From positions 1 through 64,000 of the forward strand of contig NZ_JAVHJU010000017.1 in the NCBI RefSeq assembly GCF_031082405.1: a stretch of 64,000 bases of DNA, read 5' to 3'. This document shows, piece by piece, positions 32,821-42,061 of the stretch. The DNA comes from Amycolatopsis sp. A133. GTDB taxonomy: Bacteria > Actinomycetota > Actinomycetes > Mycobacteriales > Pseudonocardiaceae. Position numbers and translations under genes: made by a program. The notes under the pieces were generated by a model. That model saw only the letters and a program-made list of their open reading frames with translations, was not told the origin of the DNA and ran no database searches. Position 1 is the stretch's first letter. Each line of letters starts with the position of its first letter.

Positions 32821-33977
32821 GCGAATACCAGTACTACGAGTTCCTGGCGATCGACCGGCCACTGGACGCCGGCGAACAAGCTGAGATCAGGTCCCTTTCC
32901 ACCCGGGCGAGGATTACCGCCACCAGCTTCGTGAACGAATACCACTGGGGCGACTTCAAGGGGGACCCGCGTCATCTGATGGAGCGTTACTACGACGCGC
33001 ACCTGTACGTCGCCAACTGGGGCACCCAACGCGTGATGTTCCGCCTGCCGTCTGAATTGCTCGATCCGGATGTCGCGGGGGACTACTGCGTCGGCGACGG
33101 GGTGACTGCCTGGGCAACGGGCGAGTTCACCGTGCTCGACTTCACGAGCGAAGACGACACCGGCGACTTCGACTACGACCCCGAAGATCTGCTGTCGGCG
33201 ATCGTCGGAGTTCGCGACGAACTCGCCGCCGGTGACCTCCGGCCGCTCTACCTCGCCTGGCTGGCGGCTTACGGCGCATGGGAGCGCGACGAGGACATGT
33301 TCGACCGCGACGCCGACAACGACACCGAACCGCCGGTGCCGCCCGGGTTGGGCGCGCTCAGTGCGGCGCAGCGAGCACTGGCTGACTTCCTCCGCCTCGA
33401 CGACGACCTCCTCGCCACCGCGGCCCAGGCTTCTCCGCCGCTCGAGGACACCGCCGAAGATCCCGATGATCTGGCAGCCTGGGTGCCCGACCTGCCGACC
33501 GCCGAAAAGAACCGGCTCCTCGTGCGTGTCCTGCTGGGGGAGGGCGCGCGGGTGCGAATGGAGCTGCTGCGCTGTTACCGCGGAGACACTGCTCCGGCCG
33601 TCCCCCTCCCGGCCCGCCGGACCGTGGCCGATCTGCTCGACGCAGCGGCGCGTCGGCGGGGCGATCACGAGCGTTGTGCGGCCAGGCAGCGCGCTGAAGA
33701 GGAGGCACGTTGGCAACAAGCGCGCTCCTTGGCCCGCGAGCGACGACTCGACAGGCTCGCCGAAGAGGGAGACGCCGCGTGGTCGCGCGTCGACGCGCTG
33801 ATCGCTACCCGAAAACCGGCTGACTACGACGCCGCCGTCGCGCTGCTCACCGATCTCCGGGCACTCGCCGATCGTGAGGACCTCGACAATACTTTCGCCT
33901 TGCGTACCACCGCATTGCGGCAGACGCACGCGCGCAAACCCAGCTTCATCGAACGGCTGAACCGAGCTGGTATCTGA
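32817..33977 (+). CDS. Conserved protein of unknown function
   Basis: 386 aa. Its opening EYQYYEFLAIDRPLDAGEQA and SFVNEYHWGDFKGDPRHLMERYYDAHLYVANWG are highly characteristic of a widespread uncharacterised family, often seen next to SWIM-zinc-finger or ATPase genes. The middle is acidic (DFTSEDDTGDFDYDPEDLL), and the last 130 residues are a basic, probably coiled-coil helix (RQRAEEEARWQQARSLARER). GTGA overlap with the preceding gene. No enzymatic motif is visible. Confidence 0.7.
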   Translation: MSEYQYYEFLAIDRPLDAGEQAEIRSLSTRARITATSFVNEYHWGDFKGDPRHLMERYYDAHLYVANWGTQRVMFRLPSELLDPDVAGDYCVGDGVTAWATGEFTVLDFTSEDDTGDFDYDPEDLLSAIVGVRDELAAGDLRPLYLAWLAAYGAWERDEDMFDRDADNDTEPPVPPGLGALSAAQRALADFLRLDDDLLATAAQASPPLEDTAEDPDDLAAWVPDLPTAEKNRLLVRVLLGEGARVRMELLRCYRGDTAPAVPLPARRTVADLLDAAARRRGDHERCAARQRAEEEARWQQARSLARERRLDRLAEEGDAAWSRVDALIATRKPADYDAAVALLTDLRALADREDLDNTFALRTTALRQTHARKPSFIERLNRAGI

Positions 33978-33986
33978 TTGCCCTAT

Positions 33987-33999
33987 GGCGGGTTCCGCC
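33987..33999 (+). terminator. Short hairpin after the unknown gene pair
   Basis: GGCGG-GTT-CCGCC nine bases after the stop codon at 33977. Stem of only 5 bp, no T-run; weak candidate terminator. The rest of 33978-34075 shows nothing else. Confidence 0.3.
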
Positions 34000-34075
34000 G
34001 AAGAGGTGGTCCGCTCGTGGGGCAGTCACTGAAAGGGAGGTTTTGATCGCCGGAGTGCCCGAGCGAAACGTGGTG

Positions 34076-34148
34076 TGCCCCCGGCAGGATTCGAACCTGC
34101 GACACCCGCTTTAGGAGAGCGGTGCTCTATCCCCTGAGCTACGAGGGC
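34076..34148 (-). tRNA. tRNA-Arg (anticodon CCT)
   Basis: 73 nt on the minus strand. Acceptor stem GCCCTCG pairs with CGGGGGC (one G-T wobble), D arm AGCTC, anticodon stem CCGCT/AGCGG with loop CTCCTAA (anticodon CCT, reads AGG), TpsiC arm GGTTCGAATCC, discriminator A. CCA is not encoded. No integrase or direct repeat of its 3' end is visible nearby. Confidence 0.95.
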
Positions 34149-34420
34149 CTGCTACTGCCGGGTCAGCTTAGCCTGCCGAAGCCACCTGCAGCAGCAGGGG
34201 CACGGATGGAGTAACCCGACTCTCGTCGTCACCCAGGTGAGTGGTTCTCGGGCCTCTCCCACATGGCGGATACACCTCACCGGGTGGCGGACCGCACCTG
34301 ACCTGGACGGACCAGTGCCTCACCTGGTCGTGTCTGGTTTCGAACTGCTGAACAACAGTAGGTAACCTTCGTTAACGGGATGCGGGGAGCCGCCTCCACC
34401 GGCTGTTGCGGAGGGCTTCG

Positions 34421-35074
34421 TTGATCAAGCTCATGTTCGCCGACGACGAGGAACTGGTGCGCTCGGGGCTGCGCGCGATGATGTCCGGGGCTCAGGACAT
34501 CGAGATCGTGGGCGAGGCCAGCGACGGCAGGTCCGCCGTGGAGGTTGCCCGGCGCTACCACCCCGATGTGGCCCTGCTCGACATCAAGATGCGCGCTCCC
34601 GACGATGGCATCCGCGCGCTGCGGGCCATCCTCGCTCTCCCCGACCCGCCCACCGTGGCCATGCTGACCACCTTCGACATCGACGAGTACGTCAGTCTCG
34701 CCCTCCGGCTCGGGGCCAACGGCTTCCTGCTCAAGGACATCGATCCCGCCGCCCTCCTGCGTGCCGTCCGGGATCTGGCCAAGGGTGGTGCCGTGCTCGA
34801 CCCCGGTGTTGCTGCGCGGATGGTTCAGTCGCACCGGGACGAACAACGTGCTGCTCAGCCCGCCCGGAAGCTGCTCGCCTCGCTGTCCGAACGGGAGCGT
34901 GAGGTTGTCGCGCTGATCGGGCAGGGCCTCTCCAACGCCGAGATCGGGGGGCGGCTTCACCTCTCCGAAGCCACCGTCAAGGGGTACGTCTCCGCCGTGC
35001 TCTCCAAGATCGGCGCGGCCAACCGGGTGCAGGCCGCGCTGCTGGCCTACCGCGGTGGCCTTCTCGATCAGTAA
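34421..35074 (+). CDS. NarL/LuxR-type response regulator (orphan)
   Basis: 217 aa. Receiver domain with acidic pair (FADDEELVRSGLRAMM), phospho-acceptor Asp in VALLDIKMRAPDDGI and Lys in GFLLKDI; C-terminal LuxR helix-turn-helix LSEREREVVALIGQGLSNAEIGGRLHLSEATVKGYVSAVLSKIG (about 148-191). TTG 34421 is chosen because GGAGGG lies 5 nt upstream; an in-frame TTG at 34406 has none. No histidine kinase adjoins it. The TRIC-channel gene starts one base after its stop, so they share a transcript. The 270-bp leader (34149-34420) shows no gene. Confidence 0.9.
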   Translation: MIKLMFADDEELVRSGLRAMMSGAQDIEIVGEASDGRSAVEVARRYHPDVALLDIKMRAPDDGIRALRAILALPDPPTVAMLTTFDIDEYVSLALRLGANGFLLKDIDPAALLRAVRDLAKGGAVLDPGVAARMVQSHRDEQRAAQPARKLLASLSEREREVVALIGQGLSNAEIGGRLHLSEATVKGYVSAVLSKIGAANRVQAALLAYRGGLLDQ

Positions 35075-35683
35075 ATGCTGCTCACGGCGCTGGAGTTCGT
35101 CGGGCTCGTCGCCTTCGCCGCGTCCGGCGCGCTCGCCGCCGTGCGAGCGCGGCTCGATGTCTTCGGTGTGGTCGTGGTCGGGCTCACCACCGCGCTCGGC
35201 GGTGGTGTCATCCGGGACGTCCTGCTCGGCATCCACCCGCCCACGACCCTGCGGCACTGGCCCTCCCTCGCCGTCTGTGCCGGGACCGCCCTGGTCGTGT
35301 TCGTCTTCCACCCGCAGGTCGCGCGGCTGCGGCGCGGGGTGCTGCTCGCGGACGCGCTGGGCCTCGGCATCTTCGCCACCGCCGGGACGACCACCGCGCT
35401 CAACGCCGGCGCCACCGTCTACGCCGCGTGTCTGATCGGGATGACGACCGGCATCGGCGGGGGCGCCGTGCGCGATCTGCTGCTCCGGGAAATCCCGCTC
35501 GTCCTGCGGAAGGAGATTTACGCCGTCGCCGCGCTGGCCGGCTCGGCGCTCGTCGCCGTCGGTCACGCTGTGCAACTTCCGGAAGGGCCGGTGACCGTCG
35601 CTGCGGCCGCGGTGGTGGTCAGTGTCAGGGTGGTCGCGCTCTGGCGGCGCTGGAACGCCCCGGTCGCGCGGGGTCCGGAGTGA
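35075..35683 (+). CDS. TRIC-type cation channel (YicG/UPF0126 family)
   Basis: 202 aa with seven TM segments. The internal duplication is clear: two repeats, each with the motif GGGVIRDVLLG (about 44-54) and GGGAVRDLLLREIPLVLRKEIYA (about 128-150), matching prokaryotic TRIC homologues that form trimeric K+/cation channels. ATG immediately follows the response-regulator stop (TAAATG), implying co-transcription and possibly control of ion balance by that regulator. Confidence 0.9.
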   Translation: MLLTALEFVGLVAFAASGALAAVRARLDVFGVVVVGLTTALGGGVIRDVLLGIHPPTTLRHWPSLAVCAGTALVVFVFHPQVARLRRGVLLADALGLGIFATAGTTTALNAGATVYAACLIGMTTGIGGGAVRDLLLREIPLVLRKEIYAVAALAGSALVAVGHAVQLPEGPVTVAAAAVVVSVRVVALWRRWNAPVARGPE

Positions 35684-35749
35684 GAAATCCTTTGTTGGTT
35701 CTGTGTGTGTTCTTAGGCGGGTCTCAGCACGCTGCGTAAAACTAGCGCC

Positions 35750-36442
35750 ATGCGCATCCTTGTGGTGGACGACGACCGCGCCGTCCGTGAGTCGCTCCGG
35801 CGGTCCCTGGAGTTCAACGGCTACCAGGTCCAGCTGGCCAGCGACGGTGCGCAGGCGCTGGAGGCGATCATCGCCGACCGGCCGGACGCCATGGTCCTGG
35901 ACGTCATGATGCCCCGGCTCGACGGCCTGGAGGTCGCCCGCCGCCTGCGCAGCACCGGTGACGACCTGCCGATCCTCGTGCTCACCGCCCGCGACACCGT
36001 CTCCGACCGGGTGTCCGGGCTGGACGCCGGCGCCGACGACTACCTGCCGAAGCCCTTCGCGCTCGAGGAGCTGCTCGCCCGGCTGCGGGCGCTGCTGCGC
36101 CGCGCCATCCCGGAGGGCCCGAACGGCCAAGCCTCGGAGGCCCTGTCCTTCGCGGACCTGACCCTCGACCCCGGCACTCGCGAGGTCCGCCGCGGCGGCC
36201 GCGAGATCAGCCTGACCCGGACCGAATTCGCCCTGCTGGAACTGTTCCTTTCCTACCCGAAGCACGTCCTCACGCGTGGCCGGATCCTGGAGGAAGTATG
36301 GGGTTACGACTTCCCGACGTCGGGCAACGCGCTGGAGGTCTACGTCGGCTACTTGCGCCGCAAGACGGAAGCCGAGGGGGAGCCGCGGCTGATCCACACG
36401 GTGCGGGGAGTGGGGTACGTCCTGCGGGAAACCCCGCCGTGA
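35750..36442 (+). CDS. mprA: MprA-like response regulator
   Basis: 230 aa OmpR-type regulator. Receiver: [16 protein letters not shown], Asp in [12 protein letters not shown], Lys in [12 protein letters not shown]-terminal winged helix with [34 protein letters not shown] (about 160-195). Sequence and context (kinase, then a PepD-like protease 2 kb on) match mycobacterial MprA, which controls envelope-stress genes. A TAAAACT box (35737-35743) lies 6 nt before the ATG, and no SD is present. GTGA overlap with the kinase. Confidence 0.88.
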   Translation: MRILVVDDDRAVRESLRRSLEFNGYQVQLASDGAQALEAIIADRPDAMVLDVMMPRLDGLEVARRLRSTGDDLPILVLTARDTVSDRVSGLDAGADDYLPKPFALEELLARLRALLRRAIPEGPNGQASEALSFADLTLDPGTREVRRGGREISLTRTEFALLELFLSYPKHVLTRGRILEEVWGYDFPTSGNALEVYVGYLRRKTEAEGEPRLIHTVRGVGYVLRETPP

Positions 36443-37848
36443 CCGAACCCGGCGATCCCCGCGGCACGCGCTGGGGAGCCCGCCGGTTCTCGCTGCGCGG
36501 CCGGGTGACGCTGCTCGCCGCCGCCTGTGTCGCCGGCGCCGTCGCGCTGGTGTCGATCGGCGCGTACATGGTCGTGCGCAACAACCTCTACCAGCAGCTC
36601 GACGACAGCCTGATGGCCCGCGCGCAGGCGGCGGCCGACTCGCCGCAGGTGCAGACCGAGCTGCGGCAGGTCCCCGGCGCGTTCCTGGCCAGCGCCGACC
36701 TGCAGATCGGGCAGCTCAACGCCGCGCCCGACGTCCAGCACGCGGTGATGACCTACCCGTTGTCGAGCGCGCCGCCGCCGTTCGGGCAGGACGAGCTGGC
36801 CGTCGCGAACGGTGATTCGGCGGAGTCGCTGCGGACGGACTTCCGCTCCGACAGCCGCGTGGTCGCGCTGCCGACCGGCCACGGCGAGGCCATCGTGCTG
36901 GCCCAGTCGATGGGTCCGACCAAGCGCACGCTGAACGAGCTCGCACTGGTGCTCTTCCTGATCGGCGGGGCCGGCATCCTGGTCGCCGCCGCGGCGGGCA
37001 CCGCGGTCGCGCGCACCGGCCTGCGCCCGGTCGACCGGCTGACGTCGGCCGCCGAGCGCGTCGCCAAGACCGGCGACCTGCGGCCCATCCCGGTCAGCGG
37101 CGACGACGAGCTGGCGCGCCTCACCCAGACCTTCAACACCATGCTCGGCACGGTCGCGGACTCCCAAGAGCGCCAGCGCCAGCTGGTCGCGGACGCCGGC
37201 CACGAGCTGCGGACACCGCTGACGTCGCTGCGGACCAACCTCGAGCTGCTGCTCGCCGCGAGCAAGCCGGGCGCGCCGCCGCTGCCGGACGCCGACCGGA
37301 TCGACATCGTCGCCGACATCAGCGGGCAGCTCGACGAGCTGACCCAGCTCATCGGCGACCTGGTCGAGCTCGCGCGCCAGGACGAGCCGCGCGAGCGGTT
37401 CGAGCGCGTCGAACTGCTGGAGGTCGTCGAGCGGGCGCTCGACCGGGCACGGCGGCGGGCGGGTGAGATCAACTTCGACGTGTCGCTGCAGCCGTGGGTG
37501 CTCACCGGCGACAACAGCGCGCTCGAGCGCGCGGTGCTGAACCTGCTCGACAACGCGGTGAAGTTCTCGCCGCCCGATGCGACGGTCTGGGTGCGGCTGT
37601 ACCCGCTCGGCGACGGCACCGCCGTCGTCGAGGTCGCGGACGCCGGGCCGGGCATCGCCGAAGAGGACCTGCCCAAGGTGTTCGACCGCTTCTACCGCTC
37701 GTCGGAGGCGCGGACGCTGCCCGGTTCGGGCCTCGGGCTGGCGATCGTGAAGCACGCGGCCGAGCGGCACGGCGGCAGCGTGTACGCCTCCCAGGCGCCC
37801 GAAGGCGGCGCGTTGATGACGATCCGGCTGCCGGGGGCGCCCGGCTGA
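36439..37848 (+). CDS. mprB: MprB-like sensor histidine kinase
   Basis: 469 aa. TM1 (about 20-42), extracytoplasmic sensor of about 115 residues, TM2 (about 158-180), HAMP ([20 protein letters not shown]), H-box [24 protein letters not shown] (phospho-His near 255), N-box [17 protein letters not shown] and G-boxes [21 protein letters not shown] and [12 protein letters not shown]. Partner of the preceding regulator (GTGA overlap). Likely responds to envelope stress as in mycobacteria. Confidence 0.92.
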   Translation: MTEPGDPRGTRWGARRFSLRGRVTLLAAACVAGAVALVSIGAYMVVRNNLYQQLDDSLMARAQAAADSPQVQTELRQVPGAFLASADLQIGQLNAAPDVQHAVMTYPLSSAPPPFGQDELAVANGDSAESLRTDFRSDSRVVALPTGHGEAIVLAQSMGPTKRTLNELALVLFLIGGAGILVAAAAGTAVARTGLRPVDRLTSAAERVAKTGDLRPIPVSGDDELARLTQTFNTMLGTVADSQERQRQLVADAGHELRTPLTSLRTNLELLLAASKPGAPPLPDADRIDIVADISGQLDELTQLIGDLVELARQDEPRERFERVELLEVVERALDRARRRAGEINFDVSLQPWVLTGDNSALERAVLNLLDNAVKFSPPDATVWVRLYPLGDGTAVVEVADAGPGIAEEDLPKVFDRFYRSSEARTLPGSGLGLAIVKHAAERHGGSVYASQAPEGGALMTIRLPGAPG

Positions 37849-37982
37849 CCCTTTGTCGGCCAGTGTGGCGCTCCTCGCGTGGTGACCTGGACATTCGAAG
37901 TTCACCCTCCTCTGGACAGCGGAATCCTTGTTGAATCGTGTAGGATTTTGTGTGGTTGATTCGACGGGGACGGAGTTGAACG

Positions 37983-38783
37983 GTGCTGGCGCGTCAGCGA
38001 CAGGCGGTGATCCTGGAAGAGGCACGGCGGACCGGTGCGGTCCGGGTCAGTGACCTCGTGACCAGGCTGGGCGTGTCCGACATGACGGTGCGCCGCGACC
38101 TCGACGTCCTCGCCGGGCGCGGGCTCGTCGAGAAGGTGTACGGCGGCGCCACTTCGATCGTCGGCAAGAGCACCGACGAACCCGGCTTCGAAGCCAAGTC
38201 CGTGCGCCAGCGGGCGCAGAAGGAAGCCATCGCCGAGCTCGCCGCGACGCTCGTCCGGCCCGGCACCGCGATCGGCATCTCCGCCGGCACCACCACGTGG
38301 ACGCTGGCGCGGGCGCTCGACGCCATCCCCGGGCTCACCATCGTGACCAACTCGATCCAGGTCGCCGACGTGCTCCGCGGGTCGACGCAGCCGGACCGCA
38401 CGGTCGTGCTCACCGGCGGGGTGCGGACGCCGTCGGACGCGCTCGTCGGGCCGGTTGCCGTGCACAGCCTGCGTTCGCTGCACCTGGACGTCGTCTTCCT
38501 CGGCGTGCACGGCATGGCCGACGGGCCGGGGTTCACGACCCCGAACCTCACCGAGAGCGAGACCGACCGCGCGCTGGTCGAGGCCGGGCGCAAGCTCGTC
38601 GTGCTCGCCGACCACACGAAGTGGGGCACCGTCGGGATCTCGACGATCGCCGATCTCGACGAGGCCGACGTCGTCGTCACCGATGACGGGATTCCGGGCG
38701 AGGCCAAGGAAATACTCGCCGAAAGGGCAGGGGAACTCATGATCGCCGAAACGGCGGAGACGGTCGAGGCCGAAGAAGCGTGA
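37983..38783 (+). CDS. DeoR-family regulator, probable control of galactose use
   Basis: 266 aa. N-terminal DeoR helix-turn-helix (RQRQAVILEEARRTGAVRVSDLVTRLGVSDMTVRRDLDVL) and a sugar-phosphate-binding DeoRC domain (about 80-240; GTAIGISAGTTTWTLARAL, DVVFLGVHGM, ADHTKWG). GTG overlap with galT (GTGA) makes galactose metabolism the obvious target. The upstream gap has the imperfect inverted repeat GAATC...GATTC around a TG-rich core (37935-37964), a possible self-operator. Confidence 0.9.
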   Translation: MLARQRQAVILEEARRTGAVRVSDLVTRLGVSDMTVRRDLDVLAGRGLVEKVYGGATSIVGKSTDEPGFEAKSVRQRAQKEAIAELAATLVRPGTAIGISAGTTTWTLARALDAIPGLTIVTNSIQVADVLRGSTQPDRTVVLTGGVRTPSDALVGPVAVHSLRSLHLDVVFLGVHGMADGPGFTTPNLTESETDRALVEAGRKLVVLADHTKWGTVGISTIADLDEADVVVTDDGIPGEAKEILAERAGELMIAETAETVEAEEA

Positions 38784-39862
38784 AGCGAACCGTACGACAC
38801 CTGGCCGACGGCCGGGAGATCATCTACTTCGACCAGCCCGGCGCGCCGGATCGCGTCGCCGAGGACACCCGCGACCTGCCGCCGGTTTCGGCCGCGTCGG
38901 AGATCCGGCTGGACCCGCTGACCGGGGAGTGGGTCGCGATGGCCGCGCACCGGCAGACGCGGACCTACAAGCCGCCCGCGGACCTCTGCCCGCTGTGCCC
39001 GAGCAAGCCCGGCAAGCCGAGCGAGATCCCCGAAAGCGACTACGACGTCGTCGTCTTCGAGAACCGGTTCCCGTCCTTCGCCGAGGACGTCGTCGGCGAG
39101 CCGTCCACTGTGGATGGCCTCGGGCTGGTGCCGGTGCGGCCCGGCCGCGGCCGCTGTGAGGTCGTCTGCTTCACCAGCAACCACGACGGTTCTTTTGCGC
39201 AGCTGAGCGCGAAGCAGGTGCGGGCCGTGGTGGACGCGTGGGCGGACCGCACGACCGGGCTGTCCGCGGTGCCCGGCGTCGAGCAGGTCTTCCCGTTCGA
39301 GAACCGCGGCGAGGAAATCGGCGTCACGCTGTCGCACCCGCACGGTCAGATCTACGGCTACCCGTTCGTCACCCCGAAGACCGAGCGGATGCTCGACGTG
39401 GCGCGCGCCTACCAGGCCGAACACGGCCGCCCGGTGCTCGGCGACGTGCTCGCGGCCGAACTCAAGTCCGGCGCGCGCGTGGTGGCCTCCGGCGAGCACT
39501 GGACGGCGTACGTGCCGCCGGCGGCCCGCTGGCCCGTCCAGGTCCAGATCGTGCCGCACCGGCAGGTCCCGGACATCCCGGCGCTGACCGACGCCGAGCG
39601 CGACGACTTCGCCGACGTCTACCTCGACGTGCTGCGCCGCTGCGACGCCCTGTACGACCGGCCGCTGCCCTACATCGCGGCGTGGCACCAGGCGCCGGTG
39701 CACCGCGACCGCGAGCTCGGCTGGCTCCACCTGGAACTGTTCTCCGTGCTGCGCGCGAAGGACAAGCTGAAGTACCTGGCGGGGTCGGAATCGGGCATGG
39801 CGGTGTGGATCAACGACGCGACGCCGGAGCAGATCGCGCAACGGCTCCGCGCGGCGGGCTGA
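38780..39862 (+). CDS. galT: Galactose-1-phosphate uridylyltransferase
   Basis: 360 aa. HIT-superfamily enzyme exchanging UMP between UDP-glucose and galactose-1-phosphate. Zinc-site Cys pair DLCPLCPSKPGKP (about 68-80), FENRFPSF, and the catalytic GVTLSHPHGQIYGYPFV (His-Pro-His, about 188-204). The C-terminal AWHQAPVHRDRELGWLHLELF is typical. Coupled to the DeoR gene; no galK or galE follows, so the pathway is split in this genome. Confidence 0.95.
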   Translation: MKRTVRHLADGREIIYFDQPGAPDRVAEDTRDLPPVSAASEIRLDPLTGEWVAMAAHRQTRTYKPPADLCPLCPSKPGKPSEIPESDYDVVVFENRFPSFAEDVVGEPSTVDGLGLVPVRPGRGRCEVVCFTSNHDGSFAQLSAKQVRAVVDAWADRTTGLSAVPGVEQVFPFENRGEEIGVTLSHPHGQIYGYPFVTPKTERMLDVARAYQAEHGRPVLGDVLAAELKSGARVVASGEHWTAYVPPAARWPVQVQIVPHRQVPDIPALTDAERDDFADVYLDVLRRCDALYDRPLPYIAAWHQAPVHRDRELGWLHLELFSVLRAKDKLKYLAGSESGMAVWINDATPEQIAQRLRAAG

Positions 39863-39935
39863 ACCCGGCCATACTCATCTCCGATGCACAGGTTCGGCTC
39901 AGGAACCTCTCAGGACCATCGCGCAAGGTGAGGAC

Positions 39936-41354
39936 ATGACCGAGAACGACCCCAGCGCGCACGACCCCGCGGCGCCGCGGCACCCCGAGACCGGCCAGCA
40001 GGCGGCTCAGGGCGGTTGGCCGGGGAGCCCGTACGGTGAGCAGGCCCAGCCCGAGTCCGGCGGTGTGCCGCAGTACTCCGAGCCGTCCTACCACGCGGTC
40101 ACGGGGGCCGATCCGGGGTACGGCGCGCAGGCCGCGAACCCCTGGTCCGCCCCCGGTGCGCAGCTGCCGTCCGGCCAGAACCCGCAGAGCGTCTACCCGC
40201 CGCCGAACCCGTACGGGCAGCACGGCACGTCCGCTTACCCCGCACCCGCACCCACGGAGCCCAAGCGGTCCGGCGGGAAGCTGCTCGCCGGCGTCGCGCT
40301 GGTGGCGCTGCTGGTCGGCGGCATCGCGGGCGGGACGGTCGGGTACTTCACCGGCGGGTCGTCCGGCCCGGTCGGCAACGCGCTCGACGCGCCGAAGCCG
40401 GCCCAGCAGACCGGCAACGCGCCCGCCGGCTCGGTCGAGGCCGTCGCGCAAAAGCTGTCGCCGAGCGTGGTCGAGCTGCAGGTCAGCGGCCAGCAGGGGG
40501 CCGGCGAGGGCTCCGGGTTCGTCATCAGCACCGACGGCTACATCCTGACCAACAATCACGTCGTCGAGGTCGCCGCGAACGGCGGGCAGATCCAGGCGGT
40601 GTTCCAGGACGGCAAGAAGGCCGCCGCCAAGGTCATCGGCCGCGACCCGACGACCGACATCGCGGTCGTGAAGGTCAGCGGCGTCAGCAACCTGACCCCG
40701 GTCGAGATCGGCCGGTCCGACGACCTGCGGGTCGGCCAGTCGGTGGTCGCCATCGGCTCGCCGTTCGAGCTGGCCGGCACGGTCACCTCGGGCATCGTCA
40801 GCTCGCTGCACCGGCCGGTGCGCGCCGGCGGCAGCAGCGGCGACCAGACCACGGTGATGGACGCCGTCCAGACCGACGCGGCGATCAACCCCGGCAACTC
40901 GGGTGGCCCGCTGGCGAACATGGCCGGGCAGGTCATCGGCATCAACTCGGCGATCTACAGCCCGCAGTCGGCCTCCGGTGGCCAGGGGCAGGGCGCCTCC
41001 GAAGGCGGCAACGTCGGCATCGGCTTCGCCATCCCGATCGACCAGGCCCGCCGCACCGCGGACACGATCATCAAGACCGGCCAGGCCGTGCAGACCTACA
41101 TCGGCGCGCAGGTGAAGGACGCCCCGCAGGGGGGCGCCCAGCTCGGCGCCATCGACAGCGGCAGCCCGGCGGAGAAGGCCGGCCTCAAGGCGGGCGACAT
41201 CGTCACCAAGATCGACGACCGCCCGATCGACTCGGCCGACACCCTGGTCGCGGCGATCCGCACCCGGGCCCCGGACGAGAAGGCGACGTTCACGCTGGCC
41301 GACAACCGCACGGTCGAGGTGACGCTCGGCGGCAAGCCCGTCCAGCCCAACTGA
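39936..41354 (+). CDS. pepD: HtrA/PepD-like membrane serine protease with PDZ domain
   Basis: 472 aa. A Pro/Gln/Gly-rich cytoplasmic region (1-105), one TM helix (about 110-132), trypsin-like domain with triad His208 (TNNHVVEV), Asp241 (TTDIAVVKV) and Ser322 (NPGNSGGPLAN), and a PDZ domain (about 375-465; GSPAEKAGLKAGDIVTKIDDRPI). Matches mycobacterial PepD, which is under MprAB control and degrades misfolded envelope proteins. Here deoR-galT separate it from mprAB. SD AGGTGAGG before ATG. Confidence 0.93.
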   Translation: MTENDPSAHDPAAPRHPETGQQAAQGGWPGSPYGEQAQPESGGVPQYSEPSYHAVTGADPGYGAQAANPWSAPGAQLPSGQNPQSVYPPPNPYGQHGTSAYPAPAPTEPKRSGGKLLAGVALVALLVGGIAGGTVGYFTGGSSGPVGNALDAPKPAQQTGNAPAGSVEAVAQKLSPSVVELQVSGQQGAGEGSGFVISTDGYILTNNHVVEVAANGGQIQAVFQDGKKAAAKVIGRDPTTDIAVVKVSGVSNLTPVEIGRSDDLRVGQSVVAIGSPFELAGTVTSGIVSSLHRPVRAGGSSGDQTTVMDAVQTDAAINPGNSGGPLANMAGQVIGINSAIYSPQSASGGQGQGASEGGNVGIGFAIPIDQARRTADTIIKTGQAVQTYIGAQVKDAPQGGAQLGAIDSGSPAEKAGLKAGDIVTKIDDRPIDSADTLVAAIRTRAPDEKATFTLADNRTVEVTLGGKPVQPN

Positions 41355-41369
41355 TCCGTTCCAGAGACG

Positions 41370-41478
41370 CTCGGCCGCCGTGGTGCGGCCGAGACCAGCT
41401 TCGGCTCGACCCCCGTTTTCGGGGCCGGACCCCCAAGGCCACGCGCGACCAGGCACTCGATGCCGGTCGCGCGTGGCC
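41370..41478. terminator. Two strong hairpins between convergent genes
   Basis: First: CTCGGCCGC / GCGGCCGAG (41370-41378 / 41385-41393, 6-nt loop). Second: 14-bp perfect arms 41437-41450 / 41465-41478, continued inward by GGCA / TGCC after one bulged A, giving an 18-bp stem with a 5-nt loop. No T-run. Probably a bidirectional terminator for pepD and the leftward operon. Confidence 0.6.
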
Positions 41479-41494
41479 GCATTTGTGGCCGGGG

Positions 41495-42061
41495 TCAGGA
41501 GCCGGGACGGTCGGCCGGCGTACCTGGAGGGTCGGCTCGTGTGCCTGGAGGGTCGGTTGGTGTGGCTGGAGGGGTATCTCGCGTGACTGGAGGGGCATCA
41601 CGCGTGATTGGGACGGCTTCTTGCGTGATTGGAGGGGCATCACGGGTTGTTGGGGGGATGGCGCGGGGGCGGAGGGCGGTCAGGACCACGGCCAGCCAGA
41701 CCGTTGCGGTGGTGAGGGCCAGGCCGAGGGCCGGGTTGCCGTCGTGGAGGCCGGGCATCGGCGGGGTGCCGTACGGGCGCCAGAGCAGCGGGAACGCCAG
41801 GATCGCCAGCGCGGCGGTGATGACCGTGCCCGCGATGACGGGGGTTCGCCAGTGGGGCGGGAGGAGGCGGGACAGGACGACGCCGAGCACGGCCGTCAGC
41901 GGGGCGATGACGGCGTCGTTGACGATCGGCCCGCCGATGATCCAGCCCACCGTCCCGAAGACGTCCGGACGCAGGGGCAGCGCGTACTCGGCGAACAGCA
42001 CCACTCCCCACGCTAGCGCCGCAAGACCCGGCAGGGCGAGGAGCACGCGGACGGTCTTCAC
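41495..42061 (-). CDS. Small membrane protein with a 7-residue-repeat tail
   Basis: 188 aa. Four hydrophobic helices in the first 130 residues (LLALPGLAALAWGVVLFAEY, a segment around PIVNDAVIAPLTAVLGVVL, VIAGTVITAALAILAF, and LALTTATVWLAVVLTAL). The last 54 residues are a hydrophilic tail of seven-residue repeats such as PPITQEA, VPITRDA, PPVTRDT, PPGTRAD. GTG start overlaps the stop of the molybdopterin enzyme gene (GTGA), so it belongs to that operon and may be a membrane partner or assembly factor. Function unknown. Confidence 0.75.
   Translation of the reverse strand: MKTVRVLLALPGLAALAWGVVLFAEYALPLRPDVFGTVGWIIGGPIVNDAVIAPLTAVLGVVLSRLLPPHWRTPVIAGTVITAALAILAFPLLWRPYGTPPMPGLHDGNPALGLALTTATVWLAVVLTALRPRAIPPTTRDAPPITQEAVPITRDAPPVTRDTPPATPTDPPGTRADPPGTPADRPGS
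41498..41659 (-). repeat. Degenerate 21-bp tandem repeat encoding a Pro/Thr/Asp tail
   Basis: About seven 21-bp units (7 codons each) at the 3' end of the membrane-protein gene. The best conserved central units share blocks such as GCGTGATTGGAGGGGCAT, as read on the plus strand. Confidence 0.75.

Noticed and set aside
41498..41659. 21-bp repeats considered as a CRISPR array
   Set aside because: Units are contiguous without spacers, in frame and degenerate; they encode a protein tail.
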